Shown piece after piece: positions 18,659 to 27,099 of a stretch of DNA of 64,000 nt; the stretch's first letter is position 1; every line of letters starts with the position of its first letter. Under the pieces are notes generated by a model. It was not told where the DNA came from and searched no databases. It saw only the letters and a program-made list of their open reading frames with translations. Source of the stretch: Candidatus Nitrotoga sp. M5 (GTDB taxonomy: Bacteria; Pseudomonadota; Gammaproteobacteria; Burkholderiales; Gallionellaceae); assembly GCF_927904885.1 (NCBI RefSeq), contig NZ_CAKMNW010000078.1:1-64000 (forward strand). The letters are read 5' to 3'. A program made the position numbers and the translations under genes.

Positions 18659-20406
18659 GCACCGCTGCGCCATTGCACAACATTGCTGAAAAGTCACCGC
18701 TCGTGAGCAAATCGTCTCACTCGGGATTGCTGTTGCAACGCAAGTGCGCTTGTGGATTACCGAAATCTTCATTGAGTGGCGAATGTGAGGAATGCAAAGG
18801 CACGAAACGTTTGCAAACCAAGCTCGCCATAGGTTCGAGCAACGACCCTTTGGAAATGGAAGCGGACCGGATAGCCGACCAAGTATTAGCAGCATCGCAC
18901 AAGAGTATGTTGAGCACCGTGCCACCGCGCATTCAGCGCTCCACTGGGCAATCAACAGGTGATGCGGGCGCAGCGCCCGCCAGTGTGGAACGCGTTTTGT
19001 CTAACTCTGGCAGGCCGCTCGAACCACCACTTCGGCAGGACATGGAGCAGCGATTCGGCCACGACTTTTCACAGGTTCGCGTGCATGCCGACGCAGCCGC
19101 CGCGCAATCGGCTCGTGACGTGCGCGCACACGCCTACACCGCCGGATCGCACATCGTATTCGGAGCGAGCCAGTTCTCTCCCTCCACACCCGCCGGGCGG
19201 CACCTGCTGGCCCACGAGCTAACGCATGTACTACAGCAATCCGCACACACCACCAGTCCGGGCATAGGCGGCGGCAACGCCACGATTATGCGAAAGGGTT
19301 TCGAGAGCACGGTCGAGATTTGCCACCGTGTACTAAAAACCCGTCAGTTCAAGGTGGAAAATGGTGGCCTGCGCGTCATACTGGCCGCCAACAGCCCTTA
19401 CAAGGGCGTGCCAAACTGCGACGACTTCAACTTTGGTGTCTCGCTGAGCCGCTCCGAAGACTGGTGGATCGACAAGGAAATCGGCACCTGCGAAGCCTCG
19501 ACCGGCGGTACACGGGTGTTCACATTCGGCAACCTGCCTGTTGGCACCTACTACCTCACGATCTGGCGCACCTTCGACAATCCCAATTGTTGCCTCGAAG
19601 GCGACATCATGGTCTTCGACGAAGCTGCGGCTAATGATTCGGCAGGATGCCATCGAGCCAAGGACCTTAGCACGATGGATATTGTGCATGGTGCGCTGGA
19701 TCTGGCCGGTTTCATCCCGGCGTTGGGTGCAATTCCGGATGGCATAAATGCCGGTATCTACGTTGTCGAAGGCGACTGGGCCAACGCCGGTTTGTCTGCG
19801 GTGGCGATGGTTCCGATGTGGGGAGATGGTGTCAAACTCGCTACGATGGCGGGCAAGAGCACGATCCGTGTGACAGCCAAGGCGGCTATCAAGCTCGGCC
19901 CGGATGGAATTGCAAAGGGCCTGAAGGAGGTCAAGGCCGCGAGTAAGGCCACGAAAGTGGAGACGGAGCTGGCGCAACAGATCAGCAAAGAAGCCGCAGA
20001 AAAAATTGAGAAAGAGGCGGCCGCAGAGGCGATAAAAAAAGGGACGCCAAGCCCCAAGAAAAAACCTACCAAGCCTGACGGAAACACGAAAAAAAAGGAG
20101 AAACCCAAAGAGAAGGACAAAAAAAAGAAGGGCCCGAAATGCTCTGAGGCAGAGATTACGTTGATGAACAAGGCGCTGCATGTGTTCTGCGACAAGCCGC
20201 GACGCTGTTCCATGCAGGCCGACACCTGTGAAACCGCGACGGCCAAGGTGGCTGCAGGCTATGGCTGCATCGACGGTCGCGTCGTGCTCCAGCAGAAATG
20301 CTTCTCGCCCGGCGATCCGCAGTACGAATCTCATATGCAACAGATTGCCCAGGCCTCTGCCGCGCTACGAAATTGCTTGGCAGTCGTCGCGGAGAAATGC
20401 TCATGA
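18655..20406 (+). CDS. eCIS cargo 1: DUF4157 polymorphic toxin, Ntox16-like tip
   Basis: A 583-residue modular protein. An N-terminal tag (LLLQRKCACG...CEEC, four Cys, about 27-50) leads into the eCIS core DUF4157 domain (about 60-195), whose metallopeptidase-like motif is H187-E-L-T-H191. A Cys-containing beta-rich segment spans about 200-335. A hydrophobic block at about 341-420 (LDLAGFIPALGAIPDGINAG) resembles pretoxin domains of polymorphic toxins. A Lys-rich linker (about 455-495) precedes a C-terminal tip with eight Cys (CDKPRRC, CETA, GCIDGR, CFSPGD) resembling Ntox16. DUF4157 marks proteins loaded into eCIS particles. The next gene overlaps by four bases and is the candidate immunity gene. 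Toxicity and target are inferred. Confidence 0.85.
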   Translation: MSTAAPLHNIAEKSPLVSKSSHSGLLLQRKCACGLPKSSLSGECEECKGTKRLQTKLAIGSSNDPLEMEADRIADQVLAASHKSMLSTVPPRIQRSTGQSTGDAGAAPASVERVLSNSGRPLEPPLRQDMEQRFGHDFSQVRVHADAAAAQSARDVRAHAYTAGSHIVFGASQFSPSTPAGRHLLAHELTHVLQQSAHTTSPGIGGGNATIMRKGFESTVEICHRVLKTRQFKVENGGLRVILAANSPYKGVPNCDDFNFGVSLSRSEDWWIDKEIGTCEASTGGTRVFTFGNLPVGTYYLTIWRTFDNPNCCLEGDIMVFDEAAANDSAGCHRAKDLSTMDIVHGALDLAGFIPALGAIPDGINAGIYVVEGDWANAGLSAVAMVPMWGDGVKLATMAGKSTIRVTAKAAIKLGPDGIAKGLKEVKAASKATKVETELAQQISKEAAEKIEKEAAAEAIKKGTPSPKKKPTKPDGNTKKKEKPKEKDKKKKGPKCSEAEITLMNKALHVFCDKPRRCSMQADTCETATAKVAAGYGCIDGRVVLQQKCFSPGDPQYESHMQQIAQASAALRNCLAVVAEKCS

Positions 20407-20930
20407 AATCCGTTGCAGAAAATGGGGCCATCGTGAAAGTAGCGCTCTTCGCGGCATTTGCGGACATACCCTATCCGGGTGATGGAAACATCGTTGTCGA
20501 TCAAAGCGTTTTCGACCCCGAATGCACTGAGATCGTCAATGCGTTTACCGGCATGAAATGGCAGGACGTTTCGGTTAAGATGGTTCTACAGTTCAAAGAA
20601 GCGTTGCCACTTTTCACGCCTGCGGCTTTTAGTTTCTATCTGCCGGCGTACATGGTTGCTTGTGTAGAAGCTTACTACGATGTCGATGTTGCCCTGGATT
20701 CGGTGCTCTTCAATCTGACGCCACCGGTGTCCCGAAGCGGGTGGCAATGGGATTTTTTTCAGGCAAGAGTCAAGGGTTTTTCAGGACCGCAAGTAGACGC
20801 CACCCGGTCGTTCCTCACCCTTATGAATGAATACGAGCTCGCCGACTGGGCGAGCGCAGGCAAGGTTCCGCCACGAGAGCGCATCGGACGCGCCATGGAC
20901 TTCTGGGCGCAATTCCCCGGTAGGGCATAA
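20403..20930 (+). CDS. DUF6714-like protein, candidate immunity partner of cargo 1
   Basis: A 175-residue soluble protein. The start at 20403 is chosen because its ATG overlaps the cargo stop (ATGA); a longer frame reaching back to 20298 merely runs inside the cargo gene. The sequence shows VKVALFAAFADIPYPGDGNI, FTGMKWQDVSV and LPLFTPAAFSFYLPAYM, which fits the DUF6714 family. No signal peptide and no catalytic motif. Small soluble proteins coupled directly behind polymorphic toxins are usually their immunity proteins. That is an inference here; it could instead be a loading chaperone. Confidence 0.7.
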   Translation: MKSVAENGAIVKVALFAAFADIPYPGDGNIVVDQSVFDPECTEIVNAFTGMKWQDVSVKMVLQFKEALPLFTPAAFSFYLPAYMVACVEAYYDVDVALDSVLFNLTPPVSRSGWQWDFFQARVKGFSGPQVDATRSFLTLMNEYELADWASAGKVPPRERIGRAMDFWAQFPGRA

Positions 20931-21116
20931 GGCATAAGTCAGTCATATGGATTTGTATACCGGAATTCTCAAGATAATTAAAGCTGGCCTCGTCGACGCA
21001 TGCGAACGGCACAGGAAACAAGAAAAGGAAACAAGTAATTTTTCCACAGTGGGCATTTATGTTTGCCATGTAGAAAAAACGATCAGTTAAATCATCACCA
21101 ACAAAGAGATGAAGGA

Positions 21117-22919
21117 ATGAGCACCGCTGCACCACTAAAGAACACTGCTGCCAAATCTCCGCTAGTGAGCAATTCGTCTCACGCGGGATTGCTATTGCAG
21201 CGCAAGTGCTCGTGCGGCAAGCCGGCGACATCGTCATTTAGTAGTGAATGCGGGGAATGCAATAAAAACCGTTTGCAAAAAAAACTCCGCATAGGCGCAA
21301 GCAATGATCCGCTGGAGCAGGAAGCGGACCGGGTCGCGGATCAGGTATTGGCAGCACCCGCACATTCCACAGTCAGCAGCGCAATGCCGAGCATACAGCG
21401 CTTTACGGGTCACGCGGCGGGGAATTTAGATATCGCACCACCCATCGTGGATCACGTGCTTTCTGCTTCTGGCAGCCCGCTTGATCCGGCATTACAGCAG
21501 GACATGGGGCAACGCTTCGGCCACGATTTTTCGCAGGTGCGCGTGCATACCGGCCTGGCCGCTGAACAATCAGCGCGGGACGTAAACGCCCATGCTTACA
21601 CTGTGGGAAACAATATTGTGTTCGGAGCAGATCGGTTTGTGCCGGGATCGCACGAGGGGAAGCGGCTACTTGCCCATGAGTTGACACATGTGGTTCAGCA
21701 ATCAGGTTTAGACAGGATTCGTGTTGGTCAAAGCAATGAAAATAGTGGTCTTTCCACTAATTCTCATGTCGTGCAACAGCGAGGGGATGCCAGTGACTCG
21801 CATGTACTCTCTTTGAACAAGGCTCAACCTCGCGCCGATGGCAGTATCGTGCAGCGACAGCCGGCACCACCCAAGAAATGGAAAATACTCTCGCAAGATG
21901 AGATCAAGTCTGACTCCAAGCGCGAAAAGCTTCGTAAACAATCAGGACAGACCGAAGCCAAAGTCTGCCGGACGTTCGGTAAAAAATTAGATATAACAAA
22001 CTGTCCAAGTGTCCTGGAACCGGGTAAAGAGGTTAACGTCGTTGAGAAAAAACTTGACGGCCTCTGGCTACAGATCGAGAACACGGGCTTTGCCGGCTTT
22101 GGGCCTAAGGAGCGGACATTTGTTCTCGGAGCATTTGTTGACGAAGCACTGTCCTCGCTGGAGTCGGGCGAACATTGGCTGGACCCCAGCTCGAGCATCA
22201 ACAAATCCTGGGCTTTGTACCGGCAAGCCAAAGTAAAACCGACTCAACCGAATCTGAAACTGGTCTGGGCATCGCGTAGCGAAGTAAAGAATTGGCTGAC
22301 GAGCATAGGCAAAACGCTGGCCCCACAGGGTGCCAAGCTGACACGGCGCAATCTGGATGATTACCGGCGGTTTTATGCGTCTGCTGAACAACTATGGATA
22401 GCAAGCGATAAATTACTCGCGCAACACAAGTATCCTGATGCAGCTAAAGGCACCTATACAGAGTGGGCGGTAGGCAGTGGTAAAGATCAGGGTGATAGTA
22501 TCCATGCCAAAAACGTTCCCACTACGGCCAAGTATCACGTAGACCTCTTCGGCGAGGGTTACTTCAAAGGGGCGATCAACATCGGCATGGCCGAACGCAC
22601 CAGCACCACCGGCATCCACAACTCGCGCGTGCCCAATTTGATTTACCGCAGATTTTCCTCCAAGGACGCCAGGCTGCCGATCGCCGACCATGCTGCGGAT
22701 TTGGTCACTTCCGAAAATGGTCCCATTCGAATACAGGGGCTCGCCGAAGAGATTGCCCGCATCATCGCCCCTGGTGGCACCATCGTGCTTATCAATCCGA
22801 TAAGTGAAGAGAGTTACCACGACAAAGTCGCCAAAGCGACGGGAGGCACCGTCAAAAAAGTACATACCACCAATGGAGTAGAAACCGTACAAACGACGAT
22901 TGTCGTTCCAGGACCGTAA
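21117..22919 (+). CDS. eCIS cargo 2: DUF4157 protein with methyltransferase-like tip
   Basis: A 600-residue protein. The start at 21117 is chosen because MSTAAPL then aligns with the first residues of cargo 1 and GAAGG precedes it. The first ~195 residues closely parallel cargo 1: CxC plus CxxC tag, DPLEQEADRVADQVL, and H187-E-L-T-H191 at the same positions. After that the two proteins have nothing in common. The C-terminal ~130 residues look like a class I methyltransferase fold: YHVDLFGEGYFKGAINIG as a degenerate SAM loop, LPIADHAADLVTSE and IARIIAPGGTIVLINP. The middle region (about 230-470) is unassigned. It could be a toxin or an effector that modifies a host molecule; catalysis is not proven. 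Confidence 0.82.
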   Translation: MSTAAPLKNTAAKSPLVSNSSHAGLLLQRKCSCGKPATSSFSSECGECNKNRLQKKLRIGASNDPLEQEADRVADQVLAAPAHSTVSSAMPSIQRFTGHAAGNLDIAPPIVDHVLSASGSPLDPALQQDMGQRFGHDFSQVRVHTGLAAEQSARDVNAHAYTVGNNIVFGADRFVPGSHEGKRLLAHELTHVVQQSGLDRIRVGQSNENSGLSTNSHVVQQRGDASDSHVLSLNKAQPRADGSIVQRQPAPPKKWKILSQDEIKSDSKREKLRKQSGQTEAKVCRTFGKKLDITNCPSVLEPGKEVNVVEKKLDGLWLQIENTGFAGFGPKERTFVLGAFVDEALSSLESGEHWLDPSSSINKSWALYRQAKVKPTQPNLKLVWASRSEVKNWLTSIGKTLAPQGAKLTRRNLDDYRRFYASAEQLWIASDKLLAQHKYPDAAKGTYTEWAVGSGKDQGDSIHAKNVPTTAKYHVDLFGEGYFKGAINIGMAERTSTTGIHNSRVPNLIYRRFSSKDARLPIADHAADLVTSENGPIRIQGLAEEIARIIAPGGTIVLINPISEESYHDKVAKATGGTVKKVHTTNGVETVQTTIVVPGP

Positions 22920-22921
22920 TC

Positions 22922-23341
22922 ATGACTTTTAAAGTCACCCGTGATCAAGATGGATATCCGAGTATTACTTTAACGGACGAGCCACCCTATTCTCATGCGT
23001 TGGGTGTGGCTCCTTCTGCGCGGGAACCCGAGCTCAACAAGGGTAACTGGCTGGTTATGGCCTTCGCCGTCTGGAGCACGCCAGATAACTTAGCCATCCA
23101 AACTGCTCTTGATGTGGCCAAACGCTTTGGTGGAAAACTCAATCTTGGACTACGCCCCTTCGATGATTCGGAGGAATTCAGCGCTTGGTGTCCCGATATA
23201 GAGGACGATGAGCAAAGTCCGCTATGGGTGTTGCTCCGTGATGGCGAGGTATGTATGAAGCGCAGCGGGATTCTTACAGTTGATGAACTGGTCGAGTTGA
23301 TTGGCGATGCCTGTGATCCTATGTCAGCACTGGCAGGATGA
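22922..23341 (+). CDS. 139-aa protein, candidate partner of cargo 2
   Basis: A soluble 139-residue acidic protein starting two bases after the stop of cargo 2. It contains NWLVMAFAVWSTPDNLAIQTALDVAKRFGGKLNLGLRPFDD and ends with an Asp/Glu-rich helix. No family recognised. Tight coupling to the cargo gene, small size and acidity fit an immunity protein or a cargo chaperone, mirroring the arrangement behind cargo 1. The two partner proteins are not similar to each other, as expected if each matches a different tip. Confidence 0.65.
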   Translation: MTFKVTRDQDGYPSITLTDEPPYSHALGVAPSAREPELNKGNWLVMAFAVWSTPDNLAIQTALDVAKRFGGKLNLGLRPFDDSEEFSAWCPDIEDDEQSPLWVLLRDGEVCMKRSGILTVDELVELIGDACDPMSALAG

Positions 23342-23507
23342 ATGGAAAGCCTGCATAGGACGGTTTAGCGAAATATAATCCACCCATGATAACGAACAAT
23401 ACGCAATAGCGCAGGGAGCGATAGATGAGGAAAAGCTTATGTTAACCACGCTGAAAAAAGTAACCAAATAAGAACATCAACAGCTAGCCAGGTAGCCACG
23501 CAGCCAG

Positions 23508-24211
23508 GTAGGGTGCATTCCATGCACCAAACAACGGTAATTATGATAAATGATGGAATTGTTACGAACATTAATAAAAACAACTGGCTTGGTGTTGATA
23601 CGTAAAACACACAATACTTTTATCTAATGTCAAATTATCGGAGAGCAAATACCAAAGGCGGCACTTATTTTTTTACCGTGGTGACTTACAGACGGCAAAG
23701 GTTTTTATGTGATGAAAAGGTTCGTAATGCAATACGTGCAGGGATTATGGCTACGCAATCCACACACCCATTCACTATAGATGCATGGGTGTTGCTCCCT
23801 GATCATCTTCATTGTTTGTGGACACTGCCACTAGATGATGCTGATTTTGGCATCCGTTGGGCGATGATAAAACGATATGTCACCAAACAATGTGGCCCGG
23901 AATTGAAACATGATGGGTGGATGAGCCCATCAAAACACAATAGAAAAGAATCAACCCTATGGCAGCGGCGCTTTTGGGAGCATCAAATTCGTGACGAAAT
24001 GGATTACGAAAGACATATGAATTACCTGCACTACAACCCAGTGAAACATGGGATGGTAGAAAAAGTAGTGGCTTGGCCGCATTCGACGTTTCATCGGTAT
24101 GTTCGGCAGGGTGTTTATGAAATGGGTTGGGCGGGTGTAACAAATGTACAAGAATTTGGCAATTTCGGTGAACCAGGAGAGAAATAAAATGGTGCGTGGA
24201 ACGCACCCTAC
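23508..24211 (+). mobile_element. REP-flanked RAYT unit inserted in the eCIS locus
   Basis: The transposase gene at 23627-24187 is bracketed by a pair of inverted REP-like sequences. The left arm runs 23508-23528 and begins GTAGGGTGCATTCC. The right arm, 24191-24211, read on the other strand begins GTAGGGTGCGTTCC. They match at 19 of 21 positions, and both start with the GTAG tetranucleotide typical of sequences recognised by REP-associated transposases. Each arm also folds on itself (GGTGC/GCACC). The unit separates the cargo genes from the baseplate module. Confidence 0.85.
23627..24187 (+). CDS. REP-associated tyrosine transposase (RAYT)
   Basis: A 186-residue IS200/IS605-like single-domain transposase of the REP-associated class. 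It has the opening YFFTVVTYRRQRFL, the metal-binding HUH motif in LLPDHLHCLW, and the catalytic Tyr within MNYLHYNPVKHG, all intact. These enzymes act on REP hairpins as single strands and are usually domesticated, single-copy genes rather than active insertion sequences. It is not part of the injection system. Confidence 0.93.
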   Translation: MSNYRRANTKGGTYFFTVVTYRRQRFLCDEKVRNAIRAGIMATQSTHPFTIDAWVLLPDHLHCLWTLPLDDADFGIRWAMIKRYVTKQCGPELKHDGWMSPSKHNRKESTLWQRRFWEHQIRDEMDYERHMNYLHYNPVKHGMVEKVVAWPHSTFHRYVRQGVYEMGWAGVTNVQEFGNFGEPGEK

Positions 24212-24420
24212 TAAAGAAAATTGAGAGCTTTGTCAGTTACGAAACTAAATATATAGTCGATGTTCTGTTTGCATTGATTGGGTTGGTCGCTTTGGGAAAT
24301 CAATAAGATCTGACTTGATTGACAAATACTGTAATTGAAATCAGGGAAAGCTTGTAATGACGATGGCTAAAAAACAATCAACCAACCACATGCTGAATTA
24401 ACCAACAGGTACCCAATACA

Positions 24421-25077
24421 ATGAGCGGCTATTCAAATTCCCCAAAAGTTCTCAAAGGCGGCATTGTGCTAATCGATGCCGAATCGGGTCGGGTGCTGCG
24501 CATTATTTCGCTGCAGTACAACCCGGAAAAATTGACGCGCACTTTGCAAGTGCAGGGTGCCGGCGGCGAGGGTGGAAACCGCTCAGAAGCCATGCGCTTC
24601 AAAGGCCCAGCGGTTGAGACTTTCAAGCTTGAGGCGGATATCGACGCGGCGGATCAACTGGAGTTTCCAGATCAGCATCGTTCCGTGGTGGAAAACGGCA
24701 TCCAACCACAAGTATCTGTGCTGGAATCGCTGGTCAACCCGACCAGCGGTCAGCTTCTCGATCTCAATGCAATGTCACAGTCCGGTATGCTTGAAATCGC
24801 GCCGATGGAGGCGCCACTGGCCCTTTTTGTGTGGGGGAAAAATCGAATTGTGCCGGTACGAATTACGGATTTCAGTGTTACTGAGGAAGCCTTCGACCCG
24901 TTCTTGAATCCAATTGTCGCCAAGGTAAATATTGGTCTCAGGGTGCTGAACGTAGACGATCTCGGCTTCGCTCACAAGGGCGGCAGTTTGTTCATGAGCT
25001 ATTTGCAAAACAAAGAACGGCTTGCGACTAAAGTCCAGGCAGGAACTTTCTCTACGCTAGGAATAGGAGGTATTTGA
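24421..25077 (+). CDS. CIS tube/adaptor protein (Afp7/Pvc7-like)
   Basis: A 218-residue contractile injection system tube-type protein that should join the inner tube to the baseplate hub. The family signature near the start is GGIVLIDAESGRVLRIISLQYNPEKLTRTL; a PMEAPLALFVWGKNRIVPVRITDFSVTEEAFDP core and a VNIGLRVL strand follow. The stop overlaps the LysM gene start by one base. It is the first gene of the baseplate module after the RAYT insertion. No promoter was recognised in the 230 bases before it, so expression may depend on read-through. Confidence 0.85.
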   Translation: MSGYSNSPKVLKGGIVLIDAESGRVLRIISLQYNPEKLTRTLQVQGAGGEGGNRSEAMRFKGPAVETFKLEADIDAADQLEFPDQHRSVVENGIQPQVSVLESLVNPTSGQLLDLNAMSQSGMLEIAPMEAPLALFVWGKNRIVPVRITDFSVTEEAFDPFLNPIVAKVNIGLRVLNVDDLGFAHKGGSLFMSYLQNKERLATKVQAGTFSTLGIGGI

Positions 25078-25442
25078 TGATAGATCCGATCCAGGCTTTC
25101 ATGCAGGCGAACTCGCTCGTCACCCCCCTGTTTCCGCCGGAAAGCCGCTATCACGGCATCGCGGCGGTGCAATCCACTCAACCTGACGGCACAGTCGTCG
25201 CCTATTTGAAACGCCGTTTCTTGCCGCCACCCGAGAATTTCTCACAATTGCAGGAGCACATGGTCACTGCGGGCGACCGGCTGGACAATCTTGCCGCGAA
25301 TTATATTGGCGATCCATCGCAGTACTGGCGCATCTGCGATGCCAATGGCGCCATACGTCCGAACGAATTGACGGAGACGGCGGGCAAGCGCCTACGCATC
25401 ACCTTGCCAGAAGGCGTTCAGGGAGTAAGCGATGCTGGCTAA
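25077..25442 (+). CDS. LysM-domain baseplate protein
   Basis: A 121-residue protein with a short N-terminal part and one LysM-like domain (HMVTAGDRLDNLAANYIGDPSQYWRICDANGAIRPNEL, about 62-100). In contractile systems the LysM-bearing protein (T4 gp53-like) helps clamp wedge and hub of the baseplate rather than bind cell wall. The ATG at 25077 overlaps the preceding stop by one base and is well placed after AGGAGG; a TTG one codon earlier is the alternative. Its 3' end overlaps the hub gene by 11 bases. Confidence 0.85.
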   Translation: MIDPIQAFMQANSLVTPLFPPESRYHGIAAVQSTQPDGTVVAYLKRRFLPPPENFSQLQEHMVTAGDRLDNLAANYIGDPSQYWRICDANGAIRPNELTETAGKRLRITLPEGVQGVSDAG

Positions 25443-26574
25443 GGGGATACATCTCACGCTGATGATCGGCCCCATCGTGCCGGTGCCGGTACCACAAATG
25501 GTAATGAATGCGCTCGACAGCGTGCAGGTCACAACTGCGGCAGGTTCGGCGAGCGGCTTTCAGATGAGCTTACAGTTCAGCAGCAAGTCGGAGCTGAACA
25601 CGTTTTTTATTATCGCCGGTGCAATGAACAGCGGCCCTGCCACACCGCCGCTGCGCGTCATGCTGACCATTACCCTCAATGGTACTCCTCAGCCGCTATT
25701 TGACGGGGTGATGACGAATGTAGAAGTACAGGCGGGAAGCAATGGCTCTCCGGGCACAGTGACCGTCACTGGGGAGGATCTTACCAAGGTCATGAACATG
25801 CTCGATTTCAGCGGCCTACCTTATCCTGCAATGCCAATTGAGGCGCGCGTGGCGCTGATTTGCGCCAAATATGCAGCCTTTGGTCTGATTCCGCTGGTTA
25901 TTCCGGTATTGTTTCCCGATATTCCCATCCCGGTGGACAAGATTCCCGCCCAAAGGGGCACCGACCTTCAATACATCCAGCAGCTCGCTGAAGAGGTCGG
26001 CTACATTTTTTATATCGAGCCTGGACCGGTAGCGGGTACCAACATCGCCTATTTCGGACCTGAGATCAAAGTGGGCGTACCGCAACCAGCACTCAATGTG
26101 GACATGGATGCGTTAACCAACGTCGAAAACATGAGTTTCTCGTTCGATCCAACGAAAGGCGTGCTGCCGGTCGTGTTCATCCAGAACCAACTCACGCGCG
26201 CTCCTATTCCCATTCCCATCCCTGACATTAACCCACTTCAACCCCCTCTGGGATTGCTTTCCACACCGATCAGCAATCTCAAGATACTGAAAGACACCGC
26301 AAAGATGAACCCGATGCAGGCGATTTCAAAAGGGCTCAATGAAGCAAAGAAGTCTCAGGATTCAGTCAGTGCCAATGGCAGCATTAATGTGCTGCGCTAT
26401 GGTCGACCACTGAAAGCCAGGCAACTGGTCGGCGTGCGCGGCGCAGGTAACGCCTACGACGGCCTTTATTTTGTAAACAGTGTCACCAGCACTCTCAAGC
26501 GCGGCGAGTTCAAACAAAGTTTCAACCTGACGCGCAACGGTCTGGTTTCAATCACACCGAGGGTTCCAGTATGA
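25432..26574 (+). CDS. Baseplate hub protein (gpD/gp27-like)
   Basis: A 380-residue protein of the phage late-control gpD / gp27 hub family, equivalent to the first part of VgrG. Recognisable features are SVQVTTAAGSASGFQMSLQF, FDGVMTNVEVQAGSNGSPGTVTVTGEDLTKVM, the TDLQYIQQLAEEVGYIFYIEPG segment, and GRPLKARQLVGVRGAGNAYDGLYFVNSV near the end. A Pro-rich loop (APIPIPIPDINPLQPPLG) interrupts it. In Afp/PVC the hub is fused to the spike in one protein; here hub and spike are separate genes overlapping by four bases. Confidence 0.87.
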   Translation: MLAKGIHLTLMIGPIVPVPVPQMVMNALDSVQVTTAAGSASGFQMSLQFSSKSELNTFFIIAGAMNSGPATPPLRVMLTITLNGTPQPLFDGVMTNVEVQAGSNGSPGTVTVTGEDLTKVMNMLDFSGLPYPAMPIEARVALICAKYAAFGLIPLVIPVLFPDIPIPVDKIPAQRGTDLQYIQQLAEEVGYIFYIEPGPVAGTNIAYFGPEIKVGVPQPALNVDMDALTNVENMSFSFDPTKGVLPVVFIQNQLTRAPIPIPIPDINPLQPPLGLLSTPISNLKILKDTAKMNPMQAISKGLNEAKKSQDSVSANGSINVLRYGRPLKARQLVGVRGAGNAYDGLYFVNSVTSTLKRGEFKQSFNLTRNGLVSITPRVPV

Positions 26575-27086
26575 GCGACAGCGGCAATTTTTATGGCAAG
26601 TACCGCGGCATGGTACTCAATAATGTAGACCCTATGCAGCTGGGTCGGCTGCAGGTACAAGTTCCCGATGTTGCGGGTCTGGTTCCCGCAACTTGGGCAA
26701 TGCCCTGTGTGCCACTGGCCGGGATCAATATGGGCATGTTTGCGTTGCCTATGATCGGCAGCGGCGTGTGGGTAGAATTCGAGCAAGGCAATCCGGATTA
26801 TCCGATATGGGTCGGCTGCTTTTGGGGCAGCGCTGCAGAGCTGCCGGTGCTGTCACACACGGTGCCGCCCGCAGTGCCTGGCATCACACTGCAGACCCCA
26901 CTCAAGAATGGTCTGATTATCAGCGACGTACCCGGTCCAACCGGTGGCATACAATTGCAGACCACCACCGGTGCCATGATTTCGGTAACCGACGTCGGCA
27001 TCATGATCTCCAACGGCAAGGGAGCAGTAATCAATCTCACCGGGCCAACGGTGGACATCAATCTCGGCGCACTCACGGTGATATAA
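26571..27086 (+). CDS. OB-fold spike protein (gpV/gp5-like)
   Basis: A 171-residue spike protein. The OB-fold segment MVLNNVDPMQLGRLQVQVPDVAGLVPATWAMPC...GSGVWVEFEQGNPDYPIWVGCFWG is the signature of phage baseplate gpV and the gp5/VgrG OB domain. The C-terminal part (TGAMISVTDVGIMISNGKGAVINLTGPTVDINLGA) is a short repetitive beta stretch that should form the trimeric needle under the PAAR tip. The PAAR gene follows 13 bases later. Confidence 0.92.
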   Translation: MSDSGNFYGKYRGMVLNNVDPMQLGRLQVQVPDVAGLVPATWAMPCVPLAGINMGMFALPMIGSGVWVEFEQGNPDYPIWVGCFWGSAAELPVLSHTVPPAVPGITLQTPLKNGLIISDVPGPTGGIQLQTTTGAMISVTDVGIMISNGKGAVINLTGPTVDINLGALTVI

Positions 27087-27099
27087 GGAAAACGACACC

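Noticed and set aside
19333..20340. 335-codon open frame on the minus strand
   Set aside because: It lies wholly inside the cargo 1 gene, has no ribosome binding site and reads as a low-complexity mirror of the Lys/Ala-rich codons.
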